Positions 50,140 to 59,298 of a stretch of 64,000 nucleotides of DNA are shown here, piece after piece. Source of the stretch: JABDQA01 sp963759125 (GTDB lineage Bacteria > Desulfobacterota > Desulfobulbia > Desulfobulbales > Desulfocapsaceae); the NCBI GenBank assembly GCA_963759125.1, contig CAVWXN010000005.1:1178001-1242000 (forward strand), in the 5' to 3' direction. Position numbers and translations under genes: made by a program. Each line of letters starts with the position of its first letter. Positions within the stretch are counted from its first letter, which is position 1. The notes under the pieces were generated by a model, which did not search any database, was not told the DNA's origin, and saw only the letters and a list, made by a program, of their open reading frames with translations.

Positions 50140-50403
50140 TTGCAAACGGTAGTGAAAAAATGGTTTCGTGAGAAAGACTATGGATTCCTCGACAACGGAC
50201 ATGGACCGGACATAAAGGTGGATAAAGCTGATCTCGTTAACTGCCAGTTCCTGAAGATCGGGGCAACTGTAGAGTTTGAATGCCACATGGATAACCAGGG
50301 TCTGATGGCTAAAAGAGTCAAACTTGTAAATCAGAAAAAATTTAAAAACCCGAGAAATAGAAACCCTGGTGGCAAGAAATCTCCTTTTGGAGTGATGACG
50401 TAG
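50140..50403 (+). CDS. Cold-shock-domain protein
   Basis: The 87-aa product 'TVVKKWFREKDYGFLDNGHG' then 'LKIGATVEFECHMDNQGLMA' has a CSD fold with the RNP1-like 'DYGFL' segment and a basic Asn/Arg/Lys-rich tail ('FKNPRNRNPGGKKSPFG'), as in RNA chaperones. It departs from CspA in the RNP2 region. TTG 50140 is chosen because AAAGGTGA lies 4-5 bases upstream. The longer frame from 50062 adds residues that look non-coding. Confidence 0.7.
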   Translation: MQTVVKKWFREKDYGFLDNGHGPDIKVDKADLVNCQFLKIGATVEFECHMDNQGLMAKRVKLVNQKKFKNPRNRNPGGKKSPFGVMT

Positions 50404-50675
50404 ATTCTGAACATTCTGAAGTCTGTACTGGCGATCTTTGAATCGCAGGCCTACCAGGCGGTACAGCTTTTTTCTCGCCTATCTAATTTTTGTCCCAACA
50501 GATGATTGGTTCCGGTTAAGCCTTAACTTTACAGGGACAATCTTGAGCCCAATGTGCCGTAGGAAAATTCTATGTAAAAAGCTGGTATTATATCCATTTT
50601 TTGTGCGGCGGTGTTTGAAACAGCAGGGCGGCGATTCAGTCACAGGGACGCTGCTCAAACATGGATAGGCAGGTC

Positions 50676-51899
50676 TTATTTGAGTGGTTTTAATAGATGA
50701 AGTATCCCAAAGCTGCAGGTACTGATAATGATGAACGTCAAAAACGCGGGAGCATAACTTCCCGTCATATCGAAAAGCTGACCAGTAAAGATTGGCCCTA
50801 TTGCCCCGCCGGTTGTGCCAAAGCAGACGACAATACCAAGAATAGTGCCATGGGCTTTGATGCCAAAAATTTCAGCCACAATTGGCGACACGGTGGTAAA
50901 TAGGCCCCCGTGAGCCAAACCGTATATACAGGCAAAGAGGTAAAGCATCCCAAGTGTCTCGGCAACCTGCAGCCACAGCAACGAGATTATTAAAAGCAAT
51001 AGACAGGCACCCATGATTGTTTTGCTGCCATATCGATCGATGGCCAGGCCAGAAATAAATCGGCCTATCATGCTCACCCCCCCGATCGTTGACAGAACTC
51101 CTGCCGCATGGCTGGCAGACAAACCGATATCTCGAGCATGCGGCACTATGTGAATGATGATGCTTATCAGGCAGAAAATGACCAGGAAGTTGACAATGCA
51201 GAGATTCCAGAACTGATAGGTCTTTCTCGTTTTTTCAAAGCTTAAGCTGCTGGATTCATCCGGGTCAATCTGTCGGCTCGAGGTCGTATCTCCTCTGCTG
51301 GTACGCTGAAATTCAGCAGGGTCTCTTTTGAGAATCTGGGCCACGCCGAATAGTATAAGGGTTGCAGCCACACCAATGATGAGAAAAGTATGTCGCCAGC
51401 CTACCATTCCGATGAGTAAACTGGCGATCAGCGGTATGGTGAATTGACCTGCGCCGGTTCCAACCTTTACAAGGCCGGTCATTGCCCCCCTTCTGAGAGA
51501 GAACCAGCGGGCTATGGTGGTGAGGGCAATCACATCAATTGAACTCAAGCCAATGCCCAGCAGAACACCATAAAAAATGTAGAGTTGCAGGACCGAGTTG
51601 AGCTGGGACATCAAAATAAGCCCCGCTCCGAAAAAGAGAGAAGTGACTGACATCAATAATCGAGGCCCACACCGGTCATTAAGGCGGCCAATCAGCATGC
51701 CGACAAAACCCATCATAAAAAATGCCAAAGACGAGGCACCCGAAATAGCAGCTCTCGACCATTGAAACTCTGACATCAGTGCATTAAAGAAAACACCGTA
51801 AGCCACGTAACAGCCTATCCCCACAGCCTGGATCGTAAAGCAGGCCGCGAATATGACATATCCATATGATTTAATTGTGGTGTTACTCGCGCGTATCAT
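50676..51899 (-). CDS. MFS transporter, monocarboxylate/OFA-like
   Basis: The 407-aa carrier has 12 predicted helices. 'GYVIFAACFTIQAVGIGCYV' begins helix 1, 'GMLIGRLNDRCGPRLLMSVT' is the MFS loop 2-3 motif, and 'GRFISGLAIDRYGSKTIMGA' its counterpart after helix 8. The arrangement is that of the oxalate/formate- and monocarboxylate-type families. ATG 51899 is taken instead of 51926 because homology starts after it. Substrate unknown. Confidence 0.83.
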   Translation of the reverse strand: MIRASNTTIKSYGYVIFAACFTIQAVGIGCYVAYGVFFNALMSEFQWSRAAISGASSLAFFMMGFVGMLIGRLNDRCGPRLLMSVTSLFFGAGLILMSQLNSVLQLYIFYGVLLGIGLSSIDVIALTTIARWFSLRRGAMTGLVKVGTGAGQFTIPLIASLLIGMVGWRHTFLIIGVAATLILFGVAQILKRDPAEFQRTSRGDTTSSRQIDPDESSSLSFEKTRKTYQFWNLCIVNFLVIFCLISIIIHIVPHARDIGLSASHAAGVLSTIGGVSMIGRFISGLAIDRYGSKTIMGACLLLLIISLLWLQVAETLGMLYLFACIYGLAHGGLFTTVSPIVAEIFGIKAHGTILGIVVCFGTTGGAIGPIFTGQLFDMTGSYAPAFLTFIIISTCSFGILHLLKPLK

Positions 51900-52207
51900 C
51901 ACTGTCCAAGGCCATCGAAACCTCAATCAAAGAGAGCAAATTAAGTACAAGTGCTCCGCTGTTTCACTTGCACCCGTCAATATCGAAGTGGCAGGTTTTC
52001 AATTGGAAAATCCGCCTTCTTGTTCACTATATAAATAATTGCCCATTCAAACCTCTGTTAAATTCGGCATCCTGCCACCATCTGCAGGCGCTGCAGACTG
52101 AAGTGGTTCCTTTGTATGTCTTTTGGAATTCTCAAGCGGCTGGCGCTGAGGCTCAAATAAGTCTCTTTTTCAATATTTTATAGAGATCTTGATGCCACAT
52201 GGTTCCA

Positions 52208-52237
52208 TTGACTTGGTTCCGATATTTTTAATAAAAT
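52208..52237 (+). promoter_or_regulatory. Candidate sigma-70 promoter for the GEMM-controlled gene
   Basis: TTGACT (52208-52213), an 18-base spacer and TAAAAT (52232-52237) lie about 25 bases before the riboswitch aptamer. The palindrome found at the other GEMM promoter is not present here. Confidence 0.5.
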
Positions 52238-52261
52238 TAACTAAGAACAAATTCAAATAAG

Positions 52262-52350
52262 ACAAAGCCAAACTTGTTGAGAAACAGGGACGGAAAGCCA
52301 CGGATCTGAGTAGACAGCCGGGTTGCCTATAATATGGCAACCCGGCTTCT
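52262..52350 (+). promoter_or_regulatory. GEMM-I (cyclic dinucleotide) riboswitch with terminator
   Basis: The aptamer blocks 'GCCAAACTTGTTGAGAAACA', 'GGGACGGAAAGCCACGG' and 'TAGACAGCCGGGTTGCC' occur in GEMM-I order. The last block is also the 5' arm of a strong terminator: AGCCGGGTTGCC (52316-52327) pairs perfectly with GGCAACCCGGCT (52336-52347), followed by TCTTATTCT. It has the same architecture as the riboswitch at 6636-6735. Binding of ligand to the aptamer should stop the terminator forming, so it is probably an ON switch. Confidence 0.9.
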
Positions 52351-52502
52351 TATTCTAAGGATACCATTAAGAGGATGTTTCTGATGCCATTAATCCCACC
52401 GGAGGATTCACGGCATGGCAGATGGTCGATTTGCAAGGGTATTCTTGGGTCGCGAAGCAATCTCGAAACCTTCTGGTGGGTACACCCATAGGAGGATGGA
52501 TT

Positions 52503-52991
52503 ATGTATATCAAACAGTCGGAATTGTTGTGGGGGTTGGATAATCATTTCATCAAAGAGTTTATTGACTCTGCCATGAAAAAAACCTACCCGGAAGGGTA
52601 TAAGTTGTTCGATGCAGGAGATCCCGCCGAATATTTCTACATTTTGAGGAGGGGATGCATTCGCTTGAGCGTGGGTAAGGAGGACAAGACCACCTATATC
52701 GTCGAGCATGGGGGAGAAGCTTTTGGCTGGTCAGGTCTTGTCGGTATGCCGAAATATTCAGCATCAGCTGAATGTGTGAAGGAATCGATGGTTTTGATCT
52801 TCGCTAAAGACTTCGTCCAAAGCGTCGCCGATGTCGATCCGGAAAACGGCATGAGATTTTACAGAAGGCTGGCACGGATGCTTGGCAAGAGACTTATTTA
52901 CAGCTACGGCGTTGAAATGGATGGAGTGACTGATGATTTGCACTATAGTTTCGAAACAGAGGAAACACCAAAGTCGCTTCAGCCTGCCTAA
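52503..52991 (+). CDS. Cyclic-nucleotide-binding domain protein without HTH
   Basis: The 162-aa protein is a single cNMP-binding domain: 'YPEGYKLFDAGDPAEYFYIL' and 'RRGCIRLSV' match the Crp beta-roll, and 'GEAFGWSGLVGMPKYSASAE' replaces the phosphate-binding cassette (the Arg-Ser pair is not conserved). The dimerisation helix follows ('ENGMRFYRRLARMLGKRLIY'), but there is no DNA-binding domain. ATG 52503 has AGGAGGA upstream. It lies behind a GEMM riboswitch, so a gene responding to one cyclic nucleotide is itself under control of a cyclic dinucleotide. Confidence 0.82.
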   Translation: MYIKQSELLWGLDNHFIKEFIDSAMKKTYPEGYKLFDAGDPAEYFYILRRGCIRLSVGKEDKTTYIVEHGGEAFGWSGLVGMPKYSASAECVKESMVLIFAKDFVQSVADVDPENGMRFYRRLARMLGKRLIYSYGVEMDGVTDDLHYSFETEETPKSLQPA

Positions 52992-53008
52992 ACAAACAAG
53001 CTAAACAG

Positions 53009-53040
53009 AGGGGTGACAGCAAATTGCGGTTGTCACTCTT
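53009..53040 (+). terminator. Probable terminator after the cNMP-binding gene
   Basis: AGGGGTGACA (53009-53018) pairs, with two G-U pairs, with TGTCACTCTT (53031-53040), then CTGTC follows. It lies 18 bases after the stop codon. The stem is stable but the T-tail is poor. Confidence 0.5.
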
Positions 53041-53137
53041 CTGTCAATTCCGCTCTCCTCTTTAAAGATTCAGATGTCTTGCTTCTTCAACGGGCCTCTC
53101 AACAAGGCCTGCTCTGCAGGGACTAATGTCGTCGGTT

Positions 53138-53615
53138 AAAGCCATTGCTGCTAAACCAAGCCAAACATTGAAGGGGTTCGGAGATACGACCGTGGTAATG
53201 ATTGCAAGCACTGTTCGTTGTCGGCTAGGGATTGTCCCGCACTGGTATCACCGCCTATATCAGTCGTCAGATTATTACTATTGCCAGAACGCAGGCGCTG
53301 AGGGTTGTCATTGTACTTATGGCCGGGACCGCCCTGCTTTCCGCTTTTATGAGCAATACGGCGATCACCCTACTGATAGCACCGATTGTTCTGCAGGCGG
53401 CACTGGTCTCAGACATCCCGCCCTATCCGCTGCTCATGATGGCGGCGATTGGCGCCTCGGCCGCTTTCCTGACTCCTATAAGTTCGACGACGAATTTAAT
53501 GGTCTTGACGCCGGGTGGCTATCGCTTCAATGACGAGGTCAAAGTAGGGTTTCCACTCATGGTACTTTTTCTGCTGGTCAGTCCGGTAATCGTTCCACTT
53601 GTGTATCCAGTGTAG
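53138..53615 (+). pseudogene. Decayed SLC13/DASS-type transporter gene
   Basis: A first frame near 53138-53205 gives 'KPSQTLKGFGDTTVVMIAS', typical of SLC13-like permeases. After a frame break and a stop codon near 53226, a second frame runs 53229-53615 with 'GLSRTGITAYISRQIITIAR', 'TALLSAFMSNTAITLLIAPI' and 'AAFLTPISSTTNLMVLTPGG'. The central half of a real transporter (about 450-600 aa) is missing and the frame is broken. It lies between the cNMP-binding gene and the convergent DUF748 protein. Confidence 0.65.
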
Positions 53616-53643
53616 TGCTCAATTTCCCGAAAGCTTTTCTAAG

Positions 53644-56460
53644 CTAGTTTCCAGCTTCTTTGATATCGCCGGCCGAGGTAGTGTCACTGCTCATTTGCAT
53701 GTGCACCGCCTTGCTATCAAACTGGTCAAATTTTTCTCTGGCATTGAATATGTCAAGATTACGCTTGCCGTCGTTGATTTTGAGAATGCCATGGAGTTTA
53801 CGAAAGCGAACATAGAGTACACCGTTACGTTGATCTGCGGTGATAACGCCTTTGGCGCCGACATCGATCTTGTCACTGGTTGCAAAGGCATAGGGAATAA
53901 GTATGCGGTTCTGGGCCATATCTATTTTTGCTTCGCCCTGCACATCATCTATGGTAAGCGCTTTCTCGAGCCAGCCGTGTTTGCCTCGCTGATTAGCCAG
54001 GGCGGCTACGATGGGTTTGGAGTCCGTCATATTTAGATCTGCTTCCAAAAGTACTGAGATTGGCCGCTTCCAGACGGCATGTGCTTTCTTCAGGTGGAAA
54101 TGAGCCGCCCAGTTTTCATCATTGTGGCTTTCTTCAGCGCCTGCCACTCTGACATTGTCCAGGGTGAGCGATGATCCGGAGATATCAAATTCCATATTTC
54201 CTGGAACGCCATCGATGAGCGTTATGTCAGCCTGCAATTCTCCCTCGACAGCCTGCTGGTCTGCAAGTGCTGTTATATCGGTTGTCCTCAGCCTGACATA
54301 ACCATCAGCAGTGTCTGGAGTCATCTTGATATCAGCCGATAATTGTGCCTTACCGCCGGTAAACTCCAAGGGTGAATTGGGCGGCAGGTACTGATTATAG
54401 GCTGACATATCCTTGACATCTGCCTCAGGAACCCGGAGATGAAGCTCAATGTCTATTCCCTGTTCACCGATAGTTATGTCCTTCACCTGGGCCTGCAGAA
54501 TCATCCGCACGTTTTCAATAAAGGCCTGTGTCTCATCTTGCCGCCGCATTACCCCCTGTTCTAATTCGACCACTAGGTTCGCGTCCGGATGCTCGCCGCC
54601 CTTTTCCACCAGCAGAGAGGCTTTTCCATCACCTTCCGCACTATAGTCAAGGACATCGACACCAAGTGTCTGCGGAAGAATCTCAAGCTTACTGCCTGCC
54701 CCTAACCAGCCCTGGCTTAAAACAACTGTTGCCTCTACTTCTCCGGAACCTGTGATGGAAAGTCCAAGGCGATTTTCAAACAGAACACTCAGCCACGACA
54801 GGTCCGAAATTGATCCGGTAATTATTATATTTTCGTCGCCGGAGTCCAAAAGTGTAACGATCTCTTTTCCTTTAATATGCTCGTATAATTGGATGAAACC
54901 CGCCTCACTCGATATCTCTTCAGGAAGAAGCAGGCTTATTTTGCCTTGCTTTATATCTACGCCTGCATGCCATGGTTTGGAGTTCTGCTGTTCATCATTG
55001 CTAAGCCTGGCTCCACTCAAGTGCAGATAGCTCCCTGAAACATCTAGACCTTCGATTATTGCCGGGCTGTCAGCTTTGAGTGCCATATCGAGGTTGGAGG
55101 TAAAGCGGTATTCTTTGAATCCAACATCGGCAGCTTCGGAAATCAATTGCAGATCAGTTTTCAAGCCTGTTTGCGTTACCTCGGCAATACCTTGCAGCTT
55201 CCCCATGCCACCGTACAGTTTAAATAACCATTTTTCTGGAAGATAGGCCTGATAGGCTGCCAGATCATGGACCTCAACTGCGGGTATGGATATTGCCAAT
55301 CGCTTTGCCAGAAAGGGGCTTTCGTCTGAAGGTATAATTGAACGATTGCCCCGGGCCTCCACTGCGACGCCATCACCGCTGAACAGCAGGACATCTCTGG
55401 TAAGGTCGAAAGCCTTGAGGCTGGCAAAACTAATCAAAACATCTGTATCTTCAGAGGTATCGGACGTTTCGATACTGACCTTGCCTTCTCCTTCCAATCG
55501 ATGATCCAGCAGCTCAAGTGACAGCTTCCGGGCAATAACCTCAACATTACTACCATCCTCCAGACGCCCCTGACGCATATGTACTCGGCCCTGCACAAAA
55601 CCCGTACCATCAGCCTTGAGGCCCTGAAAGTTGGTAAGGTAAACATTCAGAAAAGCCAGACTCTCAGTCTCGGTCTCAATTTTCATATCAAGGTTAAGGA
55701 AATCGAGAATCTTAATCCCCTTGTTTTCCTTGGGCACAAACGGTAGAAATCCAATACTTCCCTCCAGGTGACCTTCCCGCAATACTTCATTGTTTCCATT
55801 GATGATCAGCGAACTGAGGTCGACATCATATTCACCATTGGTCAAGGAAAATGGCCCACCGCGGTTTTGAACGCTCAGGTCGGTTCGTAATTCTCCGGCG
55901 ATCTTTCCCTGAACCTGAAAAACCCAGATTTCATGATTGCCATGAGCATAGATATCATTAATGAGGATGTTCCAGGGTTTTTTGTCTTTTTTCAAAGGAG
56001 GCTGGAGAGGCGGGACTTCAGCTTCAGTTTCCAATTTCCGGTTATCAATGGGGGGGAAATAGGGACGGATGTCACTATAGTCTTTATCCGGTTTGGGACG
56101 AGGCCGCTGCTTATAAGTGACATCCTCAGCCTCAACATTATCCAGCTTGACCTCGCGCCATAGAAGAGATATCAGAGAAATCGATGCACTTGCCGCCGGA
56201 GCTTCCGCCTGCCACTGTTGTGAGCTGGATTGTCCGTTTGCAAAAATGGTTCGAGCATGAACGCGAAAAGGGTAGAAAGACCAGGCTCGGCCCCAGCTTA
56301 CAGTGAATTTTTCCGGTTTTATGCTGTTTACAATGGTCTGAGTCAACGGCAGGTTCAGAGCAGCATTGATCAATAAAAGGTAAATTATCTCTGCAACAAT
56401 GAGATACTTAATGATACTGATCAGCCAGGATTTCATTGAGGGTTTTTTTTTTGAGTGCAT
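53644..56460 (-). CDS. Very large DUF748/AsmA-like envelope protein (938 aa)
   Basis: An N-terminal membrane anchor ('WLISIIKYLIVAEIIYLLLI') is followed by 'TVSWGRAWSFYPFRVHARTI' and long beta-rich repeats; 'DNVEAEDVTYKQRPRP' is followed by a Pro/Lys-rich linker. The layout is that of the DUF748/AsmA-like superfamily, thought to act in outer-membrane lipid or protein traffic. ATG 56460 ('MHSKKKPSMKSW') has AAAGGA upstream; the frame is open to 56535 but the extension looks non-coding. It is the second giant AsmA-like protein in this window. Confidence 0.78.
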   Translation of the reverse strand: MHSKKKPSMKSWLISIIKYLIVAEIIYLLLINAALNLPLTQTIVNSIKPEKFTVSWGRAWSFYPFRVHARTIFANGQSSSQQWQAEAPAASASISLISLLWREVKLDNVEAEDVTYKQRPRPKPDKDYSDIRPYFPPIDNRKLETEAEVPPLQPPLKKDKKPWNILINDIYAHGNHEIWVFQVQGKIAGELRTDLSVQNRGGPFSLTNGEYDVDLSSLIINGNNEVLREGHLEGSIGFLPFVPKENKGIKILDFLNLDMKIETETESLAFLNVYLTNFQGLKADGTGFVQGRVHMRQGRLEDGSNVEVIARKLSLELLDHRLEGEGKVSIETSDTSEDTDVLISFASLKAFDLTRDVLLFSGDGVAVEARGNRSIIPSDESPFLAKRLAISIPAVEVHDLAAYQAYLPEKWLFKLYGGMGKLQGIAEVTQTGLKTDLQLISEAADVGFKEYRFTSNLDMALKADSPAIIEGLDVSGSYLHLSGARLSNDEQQNSKPWHAGVDIKQGKISLLLPEEISSEAGFIQLYEHIKGKEIVTLLDSGDENIIITGSISDLSWLSVLFENRLGLSITGSGEVEATVVLSQGWLGAGSKLEILPQTLGVDVLDYSAEGDGKASLLVEKGGEHPDANLVVELEQGVMRRQDETQAFIENVRMILQAQVKDITIGEQGIDIELHLRVPEADVKDMSAYNQYLPPNSPLEFTGGKAQLSADIKMTPDTADGYVRLRTTDITALADQQAVEGELQADITLIDGVPGNMEFDISGSSLTLDNVRVAGAEESHNDENWAAHFHLKKAHAVWKRPISVLLEADLNMTDSKPIVAALANQRGKHGWLEKALTIDDVQGEAKIDMAQNRILIPYAFATSDKIDVGAKGVITADQRNGVLYVRFRKLHGILKINDGKRNLDIFNAREKFDQFDSKAVHMQMSSDTTSAGDIKEAGN

Positions 56461-56957
56461 GAACAATCCTTTCAGAAGGCACGGTGGTGAAGCCGTTGTT
56501 GTCGAGAAAAACCAACTGCTCTTCGAACTGGTCAATCTTTATCTGTGTGCTGTGAAATCGATACGCTCTCCAAACCGGTGATACATGAAGACGACCGCTC
56601 GTTTCTCAGAACTATAGGCCATGCTCGGTGGATTTTGGGTGGTAGCTAAAAAAAAAGTAGCATGGCAAGAAGAATTATTGGAACTGGTCAGATTTTTCTG
56701 GACATGATGCTCCCTTTTAACTGATACGCTTTGCTATAATTCGGACGGTAACCCGCGCACTCTTTGGAAAGTAATCATATTCTCAGGCAGTGCAGGGACA
56801 ATCATCCTCAGCCAGCTTAAACCATGGGCCCTGAATCCGGGGAACAGCTGTCCTTTGAAAACAGCCGCAGTACTAAGCCATTGTCCGAAAAGTACCTGTC
56901 CCTGATTACCCGAAGTTTTTCAACTAACCCTTAGCGGTATTTTACCGCCATACAGTC

Positions 56958-56986
56958 TTGACACTGCCACAATGTGGCCGTATTGA
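56958..56986 (+). promoter_or_regulatory. Promoter of the DUF3303 gene with palindromic operator in its spacer
   Basis: TTGACA (56958-56963), a 17-base spacer and TATTGA (56981-56986). The spacer contains GCCACAATGTGGC (56966-56978), the same palindrome and position as in the promoter at 6767-6795. A further small hairpin GCGGTA-TTT-TACCGC precedes it at 56934-56948. The rest of the gap from 56461 shows no gene. Confidence 0.65.
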
Positions 56987-57072
56987 TTAGTCAGTGATGA
57001 TGCTTCAGTCATTGCAACTTTCAACTCTTAGCATTGACGATGCATATCAAGAATTTATAGGGAGGAAGACAG

Positions 57073-57336
57073 ATGCTGTTTCATATTACATATGAGTTCT
57101 CGCCTCAAGAGCGCAACCACGCACAGCAAAGATTCAAGGAAACCGGAGCGCCGCCGCCCGACGGTGTAACCATGCAGGGCAGATGGCACAGTGCTGGTGG
57201 GTGTAAAGGCTTCATGCTGGCCGAATCATCTGACGCCATTGCAATTTCTAAATGGACACAGGGATGGACCGATCTGCTTTCTTTTGAGATCACCCCGGTG
57301 CTGACCGACGAAGAGGTTGCTGAAGTCATCGGTTAG
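57073..57336 (+). CDS. DUF3303-like small protein
   Basis: The 87-aa protein 'MLFHITYEFSPQERNHAQQR' then 'GAPPPDGVTMQGRWHSAGG' and 'KGFMLAESSDAIAISKWTQG' matches DUF3303, a small dimeric alpha-beta-barrel-like family of unknown function. AGGGAGGAAGACAG lies before the ATG. The promoter at 56958 is positioned for it, with an unusual palindromic operator. Confidence 0.75.
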   Translation: MLFHITYEFSPQERNHAQQRFKETGAPPPDGVTMQGRWHSAGGCKGFMLAESSDAIAISKWTQGWTDLLSFEITPVLTDEEVAEVIG

Positions 57337-57644
57337 GTCACTTAGTGTCAGAAGGAGACGACGCTTTAATTGTTACCGCCATTGAGACTATCGAGAAGAT
57401 GGCTGTAGTTTGTCTCGACTTCTGTAAAACCATTGAATATGGCGGCCTCCTGCAATGAGCAGCCATTTGAGTCAAGGCTCACAGAGTCAGGTATATGCCT
57501 TAGTCTAACATATCTCTATCGGTACTGATCAGTTGAACCAGAAGTTCACCCATGTCTTTGGGCAGGGTGATCAGTCAGAGACCACATTTTTCCCACCTTC
57601 GGCTTCATCAGGGAGCCAAATAAAAAGACGGCTATTTCAATTTT

Positions 57645-57682
57645 TCAAGGTAGTCTGATATTATCAAGGTAGCCTGATACTA
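57645..57682. repeat. 19-bp tandem direct repeat
   Basis: TCAAGGTAGTCTGATATTA (57645-57663) is followed directly by TCAAGGTAGCCTGATACTA (57664-57682), which differs in two transitions. The second copy touches the left end of the inverted-repeat element at 57679. Confidence 0.85.
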
Positions 57683-57825
57683 TAGATAGCGACATAAGTA
57701 GGCTACATCTTGCCAGGCTGCGTCACTCGCTGCCTTGCCTGCACACAGCGCTACAAGGCTGCTCCGCCGGCTGCTCGCCATCCTTGCCTGATTAAGCGTC
57801 TTGAACATATGTCGCTATGTATAGT
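57679..57825. mobile_element. 147-bp element with 18-bp terminal inverted repeats (MITE-like)
   Basis: ACTATAGATAGCGACATA (57679-57696) is inverted at 57808-57825 with one mismatch. The inside is GC-rich with several CTGC/GCAGG motifs and no gene. Its size, terminal repeats and position in an intergenic region fit a non-autonomous insertion element or a long hairpin. No obvious target-site duplication is seen. The remaining gap from 57337 holds nothing recognised. Confidence 0.6.
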
Positions 57826-57867
57826 TTCCGACAGGTCATGGTTTGCAGTGGAATGTGTAAAACCACC

Positions 57868-57902
57868 CAAAAAGGACTTAAGGCCAAAGCCCTAAGTCCT
57901 TA
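57868..57902 (-). terminator. Terminator of tRNA-Ala
   Basis: On the minus strand AAGGACTTAGGG pairs with CCTTAAGTCCTT (one bulge) around a short loop, followed by TTTTT (plus 57869-57873). It begins 8 bases after the CCA end of the tRNA. Confidence 0.8.
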
Positions 57903-57909
57903 ATATCGT

Positions 57910-57985
<76 letters not shown>

Positions 57986-58219
57986 ACACGGTAAGCAGTC
58001 AAAGGAATTTTACTTACCAACCTTTACTCTAGGTGTCAATAAAAATAAACACTGAATGAGGTCTGTTGCATCCCATTAATCTTGCCAATAAAGCAGTGCT
58101 CTGGTATCCTTCTCACTTTTAATAACACCATATTTTTCCAGACTTCCTGCCATACATCTAACTGCTTGGAAATCTGAATAATTTTCATATTATGTCCGTT
58201 TGTTGAAAAGGAAGGATTT

Positions 58220-59257
58220 ATGTATTCGCCATTCAATTTTTTATTCGGCTGGCTCTCCAATGATCTGGCCATCGATCTTGGTACGGCAAACACCGTTTTA
58301 TATGTCAAGGGCAAGGGAATTGTTCTGCGTGAGCCCTCGGTTGTGGCCGTCAGGCAGGATGCAAGAATGAGCAGAGTACTGGCCGTTGGTCAGGAAGCAA
58401 AACAGATGCTCGGCAAGACGCCGGGTAATATTAATGCGATCAGGCCAATCAAAGACGGCGTTATCGCCGATTTTGAAGTCACCGAGGCGATGCTTCGCTA
58501 CTTCATCAAGAAAGTGCATAACCGGCGTACACTGGTGCATCCCCGGATCATCATCTCGGTACCTTCAGGCATCACCCAGGTTGAGAAGCGGGCGGTGAAG
58601 GAATCGGCCGAGTCGGCCGGTGCCCGGGAGGTCTACCTGATCGAAGAACCGATGGCGGCGGCAATCGGCGCCGGGCTGCCGATCACAGAACCTACCGCCA
58701 ACATGATTGTCGACATCGGCGGCGGCACCACTGAGGTTGCCGTCATCTCCCTGTCCGGTATTGTTTACGCCAAGTCCGTCAGGGTTGCCGGAGACAAGAT
58801 GGACGAATCGATCCTGCAGTATATAAAACGGAAACATAATCTGGCCATCGGAGAGCGAACAGCCGAGCTGATCAAGACGACCATCGGCAATGTGATTCCT
58901 GAAGAGCCCTATGAGATGATGGATATAAAAGGGCGGGATCTGGTCTCCGGTGTGCCGAAAACGATTTCCGTCGGAGCCAATGAAATTCAGTCTGCCATTG
59001 CCGAACAGGTCGATGTCATTATAGAAGCGGTAAGAGTGGCGCTGGAAGTGACACCCCCTGAACTGGCAGCTGATATCGTCGATCAGGGTATTGTTCTGAC
59101 CGGCGGCGGTGCGTTATTGAAAAATCTCGACAAGCGCCTCAAAGAAGAGACTGGAATGCCCATTATTGTGGCAGACGACCCGCTTTCGTCCGTGGTTCTC
59201 GGTTCCGGCCAGGCGCTTGATAATTTAGATATTCTTAAAGAAGTCACCATTGATTAA
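58220..59257 (+). CDS. mreB: Rod-shape protein MreB (actin-like)
   Basis: The 345-aa protein has the actin-fold motifs 'LAIDLGTANTVLYVKGKGIV' (phosphate 1), 'NMIVDIGGGTTEVAVISL' (phosphate 2) and 'LTGGGALL' (adenosine). The N-terminal 'FNFLFGWLSNDL' is the amphipathic membrane-binding helix. AAGGAAGGA precedes the ATG. MreB filaments guide cell-wall elongation; mreC and mreD follow directly. Confidence 0.96.
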   Translation: MYSPFNFLFGWLSNDLAIDLGTANTVLYVKGKGIVLREPSVVAVRQDARMSRVLAVGQEAKQMLGKTPGNINAIRPIKDGVIADFEVTEAMLRYFIKKVHNRRTLVHPRIIISVPSGITQVEKRAVKESAESAGAREVYLIEEPMAAAIGAGLPITEPTANMIVDIGGGTTEVAVISLSGIVYAKSVRVAGDKMDESILQYIKRKHNLAIGERTAELIKTTIGNVIPEEPYEMMDIKGRDLVSGVPKTISVGANEIQSAIAEQVDVIIEAVRVALEVTPPELAADIVDQGIVLTGGGALLKNLDKRLKEETGMPIIVADDPLSSVVLGSGQALDNLDILKEVTID

Positions 59258-59298
59258 GGCCGCTTCTGCCCTGCAGAGGGAGAACTGCCGTTCTAATA

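Noticed and set aside
52415..52543. 42-codon frame between the riboswitch and the cNMP-binding gene, with GGAGGA upstream
   Set aside because: It overlaps the start of the real gene in another frame; a leader peptide is possible, but nothing in its sequence supports it.
57710..57895. 61-codon frame inside the inverted-repeat element
   Set aside because: It has no ribosome-binding site and its composition follows the repeat structure; it is not a transposase.
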